Below, one piece after another: positions 1 through 11,400 of a stretch of 64,000 bases of DNA. The notes under the pieces are model-generated. The model did not search any database, was not told where the DNA came from, and was given only the letters and a program-made list of their open reading frames with translations. The stretch's first letter is position 1. Every line of letters starts with the position of its first letter. The stretch is from Malurus cyaneus samueli (taxonomy: Eukaryota > Chordata > Aves > Passeriformes > Maluridae): assembly GCA_009741485.1 (NCBI GenBank), contig CM019220.1, forward strand, positions 31,378,185-31,442,184. Direction: 5' to 3'. The translations under genes and the position numbers were made by a program.

Positions 1-2285
1 CAAAAAATCTTAACAGGCCAGTGTTGCTTCTGTACCGGCCTGTGAGGATTCCATTACCTCTGATAGTGTGGTTTTTTAAAGTATTCATTAACTCTAACAA
101 AAAACTTAAGCCACTTGGATTTTCTTCCTGTAATTTACCGATCTGTAACCTCTTCTGGTGGAAGATTTTCAAGGGCTTATCCCTAGAACTGAGCTTTCAC
201 AGTGTGCCTGGAAGAGGGGTCATTGTCAATGCTGAGGGCTCCTAAGCAGCTTAAAATGAAAGGCACACCCTGCTATGAAGGAAGCTAGTAAAGGTTACAA
301 GAAACAGGGGCATTTTGTTTAAAGATGGAGATCACTTAGAGCTGTTGATAGAAGCATTTCAGATCAGGTACAAGCTGTAATTCTGCCTGTGCAGATGCCA
401 GTAATCCCCAGAGCTCGATCCGAGAGGGGCACAAATTCCATATTCTAATTCCCATGTGCCTCATCTTAATCATGATGCCATGTTTAGGTCCTGTATCATT
501 CATAGGAGGTGTGTTTGCCAAATCTGCTGTGATATATGAAACTTCAGCCTTTCCACTTATCTCCATGTAAGGCTGTTGATCGTCTAACCTGGCACTGGAC
601 ATCAGAGTGTGTCCAGACTGGGGGCACTGTCCTGCCCAGTGGCTGTGTCATTTTTATTTGGGCTGCTTGTGCATGCCTGCTCGATTCAGCATTGAAGGAC
701 AGTCCATGTACCCTGGGTTTGCAGCAGAGCCTGTTAATCCAGGGTATGTGGCTGAAGAGCTCTGGATATGAATCAAGGCTGGGGCATTATTTTGGTCATC
801 AGGATCCTGCTTCAATTTTAGGCCTACTTCTGCATTCCTGTTTTCCAACCTCTGTTTCTCAGTTCCTCATCTGATAGCAAACTTTGCCTTGTGACCCACT
901 CTCTTTCTCTCTGTTCCCAATCTTCTTGTCTGCTTGTCTTGTCTGTACGTGCACATCACGTACTGTCTAAACCTTTTTCCAGTCATTTTCTCCCCGTGGA
1001 TGTGGTCTTGTATCCTTTGTATTGCAGCTGGATTGTTTCCTTTTGAGCAGTGTTGTGGAATGACAGCTACAGAATTTGTTAGAATGAATATCCCAAAATG
1101 AAATTTAAAACAGCAGGTGTTGTAAGCTTTGCTGTTGAACCAGACCAAGTCTGCAGCAGCCACACTTCCACTGGCAAAGTCGTGTCAAATCTGCTCCATA
1201 GTGGGTTTGGTACAGACAGAATTCTTGGGATGTTTCACTCTTATTTTGACACTGAGTAGCTACAACATATTTGTTCCTGTTTTCTTCTCCTCTCACCCAT
1301 ACCCTGCCCCATTTTCCAGGATGTTTTCCCCTACTTGTGGACCCTCAGAGATGCAAGGAAATTCAGAACATGCTCTGAGATGTGGAAATGTTAGTGATTC
1401 TGAATCAGGAATTGTTAACTTACATTAAAGTTGGCAAATTGTGTAGATGTTTTTGATTAAAAATTAAGTTAGGAAAGACCCTGGAAGAAAATTGAAGCCT
1501 TTATGCTAAAACTTTAAGAAAATATTTTATTACAGTGAGTTGCTGACTGCAAGAGCCTTGTCTCTTTGTTTATAGGATCTGTTTCCTGAATAATTCCTTC
1601 TTTTCAATGTCATAGAAATTTTCATGTCTTCCCTAATTAATAGGAATATGTTGGGTGTGCCACATCCCTTTATCAGTTCTTCTGATGGCAACAACAGAGG
1701 CTCACAGAAAAAATAAATGCTATTTGGTGGTAGCAAGGTGCTTTCAGCTTTTGAAGCTTTTATTGTAGCGTTCGATTTTCGAGTTGCTCTGCCAAAGGTT
1801 GAGACTTCTCATGAACAGAAGTGTATATTTCACAGGACCAGGTGAAAGAAATAGTGCCAAACTAAACATGTGACTCCAAATGGGGAGAAATATGGAATCC
1901 AGATAAATTTAGGGCTCATAGAGCCCTAGTAACCCAGGTAGCAGAGATGGTTTTGTTCCAATATGAGAGCTTTTGCTTTTTGTTTCATCAGGGGCTACAA
2001 AGCTAAGCCTAACAATCAGGAAGAATCGCTGAGCTCTTTTTAGCTAATTGTCTTTTGATGTCTCTCACAATATTGTACTGTACTGTAAATAAGCCTGTGT
2101 ATTTTTTTTTTTTTGCTGTGGACTTCAGTATTGCCTTAATATTTTTCAGCACCTTTTGAATGAACAATCACACCATGTAGGTTAAAGGAAAGTCACCTTA
2201 AGAGATTGTTGAAAGTCATTAATCAGCCTTGAAAGTTTTCCTGGTGTTGTTCTGATAACCTTTCTGTGTTCATTTCTTCCCACAG
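1..2285 (+). other. SLC39A10: SLC39A10 intron, 3' part
   Basis: This stretch precedes the first recognisable ZIP10 exon and ends in a pyrimidine-rich acceptor (CACAG at 2281-2285). Reading frames here are short and do not resemble the ZIP10 ectodomain, so the exons for that part must lie upstream of the window. I see no other gene or recognisable repeat here apart from a short T-run near 2102-2114. Confidence 0.6.
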
Positions 2286-2455
2286 CCTGGTTTTGTGGTA
2301 TCGTCTCTATCACCGTCATTAGCCTGCTTTCCTTGCTAGGTGTGATCTTGATTCCCATCATTAACCAATGGTGCTTCAAATTTCTTCTAACTTTCTTGGT
2401 AGCTCTGGCTGTAGGAACAATGAGTGGAGATGCACTGCTCCATCTCTTGCCACAT
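2286..2455 (+). CDS. SLC39A10: SLC39A10 exon: TM1 and TM2
   Basis: Begins at codon phase 1 (second base of an Ala codon) and reads [18 protein letters not shown], then [21 protein letters not shown] split over the next segment, giving two hydrophobic helices. The donor is GTAAGT. It ends on a codon boundary. Confidence 0.95.
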
Positions 2456-5400
2456 GTAAGTATTGTTTCCTTACCTTTTATTCTTAATTGTAAATGAGTC
2501 TAGAATTTTCAAGGAATTGTTTGATAGTGTCAATAAATCAATGTTCATTGATGCACATGTAGATTGCACTTGACTGTGACAGACATCCTGAAACACATTT
2601 GGAGACTTTCTGCTAACAAACAGAAAGGAAATGTGTGTTTCTCTAAAAAAATAGGGGAAGATAAAAGTAGTTGGATATTCATAGTTGAACTGATGTCACA
2701 CTCTTTTAAAATAGTCATGATCCCAACAAGAGTATTTTAAAATTTTCAGTATTGCTGTGTCTTGTTTACTGGTAGTTGTGTATTAGTACCACCTAAAGTA
2801 TTTCCTGGGGATTAACCTGCTTGGTTACTAGACTTGGGGTAGAAAGTAACCTCTAATGTACTGAATCAAGCAATTGCCCAGGTTCATGGGAAAGTAAGCA
2901 GTTTTTAATTCATGGTGGTGTACTGTAATTCTTAAATGCGGAAAAGTTGTCTAAAATTTTGTTACCTTAGTTATTTAGCGCAAAGATTAATATTTATATG
3001 TTTTCTTTGTATAATTCTACTACACATTTTTGGTCATGGTTTTGAAGGCTTTTTTTTTAAGTTTCTATTTCATATCAGAATTACGACTATAATTGACTGT
3101 AATAGTTAAAAAACATAAGGTTTGGAAGTGTAAGAATGGTAATTCCTTGTGATATTTCTGAGTGTTAGGTTTATCTTCAGCATTGTGAGAAAAAAACTGA
3201 AACTAGATTATCTCCCCCCTCAAAATATCTCAGAGGACTTTTTTGTATTGATTAGGGTAATGAATAGAAAATGAATTGATTAGGGTAATGACTAGAAAAA
3301 CTTCTGTGGCAGAACATAGAAGTTCTGTGAAGAAAATACAAAAGTGTGAAGAAAATACAAAAAGGGGGTGGGGTTTGTGTATTTTTTTCTGGTCAGGTGA
3401 CATGCCATCTGAATGTCCTGATGGTACCAGGCTGTTGGTGTCACTGTTGGTGTCACTGTTGTCTGTCCCCAGTCGCAGGCAGGACACAACCTGAGCCACC
3501 ACCATGGCCAAGGGCACGCGCACGAGCACAGGCGCATCCACCCGCACAGCCACGCGCACGAACCACACGAGGGCTTTCTGCAGGAAAATGACCCCGTGCT
3601 CAAAGGGCTCTTGGCACTTGGAGGCATTTATGTTCTGTTCATCATTGAGCATTGTATCAGAATGTACAAACATTACAATAAACAAAAGGTAGGCACTAAA
3701 ATGGTTTGCTGCTTAAAAATACTGTACGTAAAGTTACCATCTGAGTGCTGAGGAATTTTCTGCTTGGCTCTGTGAGCAAGTGCTGCTACTCTGGATTCTG
3801 TCTGATGTTATGTGAGGGATCCCTCTCCTAAATAAATTGCTTTTCTTAACAAGGTAATTTGGGAAAACAGTGTAGAAATCTGGTGGGGAAAGTTGCAGCT
3901 TTCTGGCTGCTACATTTGGAGGCAGATCTAAGTGACAGAGTTTGCAGCTCTTCCTCTAAAGCTCCCTGGTTTTCTTTGCAAAAACAGGGGAAGCAGTATC
4001 TACAAAAGACCTGGTTATAGAGCCAGAAACTGGCAGACAATTTAGAAGAAATTTAATGGTATACTATCTAACAATGCCAGTATAATAAATGTATCCAGTT
4101 TTTTTACACTGGAAAAGTTTTCGAACTCCTGTTTTCTATAAATTGCCAGTCAAATTTTAACTTGTTTCTCTAGAGGTTTTTGGATTTTTAGTGCTGGGTG
4201 CATTCTGTATTCATGATGTGGGTATAAAAGGACAGCTAGTACCTCAGGGAGTGAGTGTGCATGGAAATTCAGTTTTAGCTTTTGCCTTTGTCATTCAACT
4301 TTGAGGAGAAAATTATTTTGGTGAAAGTCTAACTGCTTCTCCCAAAATGACTGAAAACTTTTCAAGTTCTCTGTTTTCACATCAGACTTGCTGTCTGAGC
4401 TGGACAGGCAGCAGTTTTCTGTGTTGGAGGAGGCATTTCTTAGATCTTCTGATAAAAGGATAAAACCTGTCACATTGGACATCTTCTTTGAGATTAATTA
4501 AATAATTAAATCCCCTAGGCTGTTTTATCAAATCCTTGAGCTTTGTTGTATGTATGGGCTGCAGAGAGAGAAAAGCTTGCTGCTTTCTTAAAGGAAAATA
4601 CAAGGAAATTCTAGAAATATGAGAAAAAATAAAGTTGAACAAATTAGAGGAGTGGTTCTTGCTGCATGCTTGCTTTCTTGAACAAACTCAGCAAATGTAA
4701 TATCTGTATACAAGTGTTTCTAGGCTGTGAGAGAAATCCCTGTCCAAATGTCCCCTCTAACTAAAGTGAAATATATCTGTGTATGTGTTTGGGAGGGAGA
4801 TTCCATTGTAGGTAGCTAAGAATTCCCACTGGGATAGGTATTGTTGCTGAGCCTTATAAAGATCAATATTCTGAAGCAGCATATTTCTGTTATACATGGT
4901 AAGAGAGAGTAGCTTAGTCTGTTCAGAAGAGATTTTTTGACAGCATTTCAGTTCCTGTTATTTCCACCAATATCCTTTTACAACGCAGATGTTTCCTATC
5001 TTCTGTTGCAGTGTAAACAGAAATGGTGCAAAAAGAACCCAACTGAAGAATCACCAATTGGAAGGAAACTTTCTGATCACAAATTAAACAACAGACCCGA
5101 GGCTGACTGGCTCCAGCTGAAGCCCCTTGCAGGTAGGCAGCTCTTGTCAGAATTCTGATTGTGAGATCCAAAGTAGCAGCAGGTTACTGGGGCACAGTGT
5201 GTAGTGTATAACCTCTTGTAGAGTTTTGCTGCTATTATGCAAATCATTGGTAATAAAACTTCATAGGCTTTCCTTTTTTTTATTTTGTTTTCCTTAGATC
5301 TGAGATCAATCTGAACGCTTCCTAATACGCCACACAGATGGTTCTCAGACTTCTGAAGCAGTCGTGTTTTGGGTGGCTGTGGGTCCTTGGGAGTTTTTAT

Positions 5401-8400
5401 TTGTTTGTTTTCAGGGTGTGTTTTGGTTAAGCTGTGCCTGACTAGCTCAGCCCTGGCAAAAATTAGATCAAAAATGAACACCCACACAATGAATATCTGT
5501 TTCACTTTGAAGATTCCAGCATCTGACCAGTTACAGATAAACAAAATCTGTTTCTTTCCATAAATACAACCAAGTATCCAAAACCAGCTTTTGCACAGTG
5601 CTCCTTCATGACAGCCTGTGAATGTTCATTCTGTGTGTACCCAGAAGAAATGCTCTATACCCCTTCTCACAGGCTGAGGGAAGGGCAAAAGCTTTGTTTC
5701 ATAACCTTCCCGTTCTGTTGCCTGCATGGTTGTGGAATTAATTTATTGATGAAGAATCTATACAAATTAGTATTTGTACAAATTGGGTTTATTTAATTTG
5801 ATTGGTTTGTAGTAGGGAGAGTTAGGACTGCAGCATTGTCCACTCAATCTAAAATGGGATTTGAAATACTGACATAGAACGTGGAAGTGTTTCAGCAGTG
5901 CTGGGGGTGGAATATGCATTTGAAATGTCTGCATGACAGTGAAGGCTGAGCTGAGACCTGTTTGGGCATGTGCAGGCAGTAGCCAGGTAGGGTTTCCTGA
6001 GCCATTCAGATTCTCATCCACAGCTATTAGACACTGTCATCATTCTGGCAAATCTCCTTTGCCAATGTTGAACCATAAACTTTGTCAGTAGCAAAATTCA
6101 GACACAAATGTAGGCTGGGCTAAAACTGGCTTTAGAGTGCTGCTGCCTTGTAGTGGAGAGTTCTATATATTGTACATGCAAAGCAGTGAAAAATGTCTCA
6201 ATGGGAGATGTAGTTTTTAGATTGAATGCTGACAGCAAAGTTACTAGACTGGGATGTGTTAAAATACTTGTGATGCTTTAGGATTTTAGGTTCTATATTT
6301 TCATATATCTGTAATCCTGTAATTCTTTAGTGTCTAACTCTAGATTCCATATACAGTTCTAAGCTACTGTTCTCTCCTTTTAGACAAAACAATTCCTCTC
6401 TAGGCCCAAAACTCAAGGATACCTCACTGTCTCTGGCCCCAAGATATGTAAACAACAGTGAACTGGGGGCAGCAAACTTGGAGTAAATGATTTCATTACC
6501 TGAAGCTGTAATTGGAGGATTAACCCCCAATATGCAAATGGACAAAACTTATAAAGCATGAAAAACCTGTGACCGATGGTCCATTTTGGGTCTAGCCCCT
6601 GGGTGGGCTGTGACTGCCCTAAATGTACCTGAAGGCCCTTCCATAAATATAACTGCTTTTATTCTCTAAATTTAGTCTAAATGTTCCTGTTGTAGGTAAA
6701 CCCGGATTAGGCATCACTGTACTTTGCCAAAGCAGTTAATCCTTAGTTCTGGGGTGCAGTGATGGCTGGTTGAACAGGAATTAACACAGTGTCTCTCCCA
6801 ATGCTTCGATGCAGGAGCAGATGACTCAGTTTTGTCTGAAGATCGACTGAATGAAACGGAACTCACTGACTTGGATGGGCAGCTGGAGCCCCCTCCCAAA
6901 AACTTCCTGCCTGTAGAAGAGGACAACAACCTGTGCCACTCTCACAACGACGTGTGTCACGCTGCCCAAGAGCACGATCTGCACGATTCCGAGTATGACT
7001 GCCATGGCGAAGATAAAATGATAGCTAGAAAATACAGTCACCACTGGCATCACAAACATTCCCATCATTCCCATGGCCACTGTCATTCTGGAAAAGACCT
7101 GAATGATACTGGGATAGCTAATATTGCTTGGATGGTAATTATGGGAGATGGCATTCACAACTTTAGTGATGGCTTAGCAATCGGTAAGCAAAAGCACTGA
7201 GCATTTCTCAGTTTCCCCTTACCTTTAGTAACTCTGCTAATATTTGACTTATTAGTGATCACAGGTAAGGCTTCCAGGTAGCACCTGTGATTACTGGCAT
7301 TGTTTAATCTCCTGCAGAGCAGAAATTAAAAGGCTGTCAATTGTAAGTTTCTCCTTTGTTAATATTTTGTGCTATTTCCACCAAAATTATTGTAACAGTG
7401 ACAGTGACAATCTCTGCCAAGGAAAGATTGGTGCAGACAAACCTTGGGGTTTATGGAGCACAGTAACCCACGTTTCTTGTTTGGGTCTTAGTTACCTTAG
7501 AATTACAAATAAATGCCTTTCAGTCTTATTTAGAATGATACTTATTAACAATAATAGTAATACTATTTATAATATATACTATATAATTCTATGTTAAACA
7601 TAGAATTATACAGTACTTGCAAGTAAAAATACACTGCGAGTCAGGTTACAGAAATAATACTTTAAAAGTATTACTTAGGATAATTTCATTTTTGTTTAAG
7701 CAGTCTATCATTTTGGCTAATGGTCAGCACAGATTTATTTCTAGCCAAGTACAGAAGAAATTGAAGTACCAAACAGATTTTATCAGATTTATTAAATCAG
7801 CTTGGAGTCACACAATGCTCTAAATATGATTTGAATTGTAAAGTGTATTAAATTGGATATATGAGTCAGTATGATGGGGAGAGGACTGAAGTGCATACTT
7901 TTGACTTTTTACTAAGGTAGCTGCTAAGATTAAGAATACACAGGATTCTGAACTAAAGGAAGAAGGAACACACCCATTCTGAAGGATGGGGGATAAGCTT
8001 TTTATCAGGGTCTCTAGTTAACAATGGAATCTATTATAGTTTCTCCACTTTTTTCAGACTATTTCTAAAGAATCTAAGCTTCTTAAAAATTATCTTGTTG
8101 CTTCATTTTCACATTAAACAGGTAAGACATTTAAACAATGGCTTTTAAGGCCAAAAACAGTTACTGTGCCTTCTGTTGAGAGCTTCACAGTATTGAAACT
8201 CCCATTTCTAAATATTCTTGTGTCAAGCCCAAACAGGTGAATCTGTGGTAAAATGTAGATTTTAAAAAAGCATGTTCATATTTTTAATACATCAAGCTAT
8301 GTGGAAACCAGAGGAAAGTAATGTCCCCTCTGTCTTCAGATTGTGTCTTCACTTTCTGCGTTATGCTGCCTGTTTTGACTGCTCACTGCAGGCTCTTTTT

Positions 8401-11400
8401 GTGCTTTTCTTTGCTACAGTACAGAAATTTAATACCAGTTTTCTCATCTCAGAATTATTTAAGGTATGAACTTACAGTTGATTGAATTAAATTAGTTGAT
8501 GCAAAAGTACTGGATGATATTTATGGCAGTGTTTTTATCCTTATTATTTTCCAAGTCTGGCTTACAAATATTGTTGATACGTGTTCTAAAAACAAGTAGA
8601 AAGGAGCTAGAGCAGTTATGGGTTAAATATTAGCTTGGATTTCCAAGTTGGAAAGAGCCAGACTCTTGCTCATGTGCATTCCTAACTGTCCTCCTGTACT
8701 TCAGAGTTCCTGAAGTGTAAAAGTGGTGCTGTTTATTATCTTGTTGCCTTTATGTGTCAGTTTTGGCCAGTTGTGTTTTCTCCGGGGTTTGTCTTTCAGA
8801 TAAGTGAGTAATAAAGCCTGCAGTGGTAATGCACATCCAGGGTACTTCCAGTATTTCCCATTTATGTATGGACAGGACACAGACACACTGAAAAATATTG
8901 GTTTGCATTCTAATAGAAAGATGTCAGCTCTGCAGAGTCGATAGATTTTCTGACGTGAAAATAGTGAAATACCATTTTAATTTTTTTCTTTTTTTTTTTT
9001 CTAGGAGCAGCTTTTAGTGCTGGACTGACTGGGGGAATTAGTACATCTATAGCAGTGTTTTGTCACGAGCTTCCCCATGAATTAGGTAACTAAGTCTAGA
9101 AACTCTGTGCTCCATCTGTACAAAATCCTTATTTAAAAGCTGTTACGATACCTTGATAAGCACAATACAGTGCAGATGCTGCAAGGGTGATCAGAACCTC
9201 AGAGGGTAAGGGAGAGAAAAATGTCTTCAGAAATACTGCTACAGAATTCTATTGGCAGTGTTTAGTTACAGCGGTTCTGTGAAGCTTTTTGAGCATGTTT
9301 TAAAAAATGTTCTTAGGAACCATGTATTTTACATATCTCTGCATTTTATATTGTTTCATGCTACTTTCTGTGGCATTGTCTTTTACACAAAGTTAAGTTA
9401 CATAAATAAACACAGGTTTATGTAAGTAAAATTCCACGTAGATATCTTCGGTAGAAGCTTTGTACCAACCGTGGGCAAGTTCAGCAGCTGTGGCCATATA
9501 GGGTAAAGCCTGTAGGCACTGTTGCCAAAAAAAAGAACAAAAAAAAATCTCAAAAAACCTTAGAAGTGATGAGTGAAAGCATTTTATATAAGCAGCTCTT
9601 GAGCTATAGGTAAGTGGTGGACACAGAGGAGGACTAGAACACATGTTCATGGTTGGATGCCAGTGCTATACAAACCTTAGTTCAGTGAAGCTGCTGCAGT
9701 ATATAAAGGATTGCACTATCTATTATAGTGCTTAAACCTTGATAACATAGAGTTATCAAATTACCTTGTATAAGGGGTGAGTAGCTCACTACATTTTTTT
9801 ATATGTTTTGATTTTAAGTTTTGATTCTAGATTAAGCAATTAATTTCAAGCATATGTAACTTGAGAATATGATGTTAATTGCCTTCATGTCTGTACATCA
9901 TCTTACGCTTCTCATGTTCACAAGGATTCCATTTGAATGGAGTGAAACTGTTAGAGCTGATTACAAGACAGAAGTCTAGATTTTTATACAGTATCTCCCT
10001 TTAGCACCTATTTTACCAGAGCTGTCCTGAATTCAGAATAAAACACATTAACCTGACATGTCTTCAATCACATAACTGATTCAACATGGATGTGAAGTCA
10101 TTCTTTGTGAATGTAACTCTTCCTGGGGCTCAAATTCATTGTCACCTTCTGTGGGGACAAATGCTTTATTATCCTCTTCTGGATTTGCTTAATGAGGAGT
10201 ATATGACTAAGAGGAATTTTCCCAGGTATTGATCCAAACTAAGCCTCTGGTTCTATGTGCCATGAAGAACTCCTGTGAAGTAAAGATGAGTGTGTGGGAA
10301 GAGCAGGTCTGGAGTCCTCCATTCACCCTAGGCAGTTAATCAGTTACCTTTCTGACAAAGAGCATGATGAACAGGCGCCTTTCAATGATATTTTAATCAA
10401 GAGTTGGCTGCAATGATTCCAGTTCTCCAAGGCAGCCATGTCCCGTGGCTCACTGTGCCTCTGAGCTGCTGCAGCAGTGTTGTCATTGTTCAAGGCAGTG
10501 CCTGAGGCCGATCCTCCACTGCTCTGGGAGCAGCGCTGACACAGAGCCCGTGTGTTGTCTGTCCCCACAGGTGACTTTGCCGTGCTGCTGAAGGCAGGGA
10601 TGACAGTGAAGCAGGCCATCGTGTACAACCTGCTGTCAGCCATGATGGCCTACATCGGGATGCTCATCGGCACGGCCGTGGGGCAGTACACCAACAATAT
10701 CACCCTCTGGATCTTCGCCATCACCGCCGGCATGTTCCTCTACGTGGCCCTGGTGGACATGGTACGGCTGGGGTGCTGCACTTCAGTCTAGTGGTCAGGT
10801 TGATTTTGCACTGAAATGTAACCCATTTCAGTATATTCACTACTAGAAAGTGTAGTCTGAACTTTTACCATGAGTAGTTGGTAATACAGAGCTGTTGTGG
10901 TGAGTAGCTTTTAAAAAATTAGCTGGTGAAAAGATGCTGCTGCTTCAAGAGCATACAGGTGCATTATCCTTAGTGTGTGTACACCATAGATCCAAACCCT
11001 TCATGTGCACGTGTTGCCAGTCCATATTCAGCCCTGATTCCTTTCATCCAAGCAGCTTCAGACCTTTATTTAAATAAAGCAATTGTCTCACTCCTTGTCT
11101 TTCCAGCCCAAAGGTGGTGAGATCATTTTTCACTTGTGGGGTATTTTGTAATGCTCTCCACTTTGTTATGGAAACTTTAATTTGTAAATACACTGTAGTT
11201 ATAAAGTCACTCTAATCAGGTGAGTCCTTTCCAGGGCCTGCTAAATTGTTACATAGAATGTCTGGCCAGAGTGATCCTTCTTGTAACTTTAGGTTGTAGC
11301 CTACAATGCCTGAAACACCACTTGCTTCTAAGCTCTGTGTCTGATACTTATTCGCTACTTATTTCCCTACTTTGTACCTACTTTGAGGATGTGATGTATT

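Noticed and set aside
336..874. Overlapping open frames on both strands in the first kilobase
   Set aside because: No resemblance to the ZIP10 ectodomain and no splice-site fit with the exon at 2286; treated as intron.
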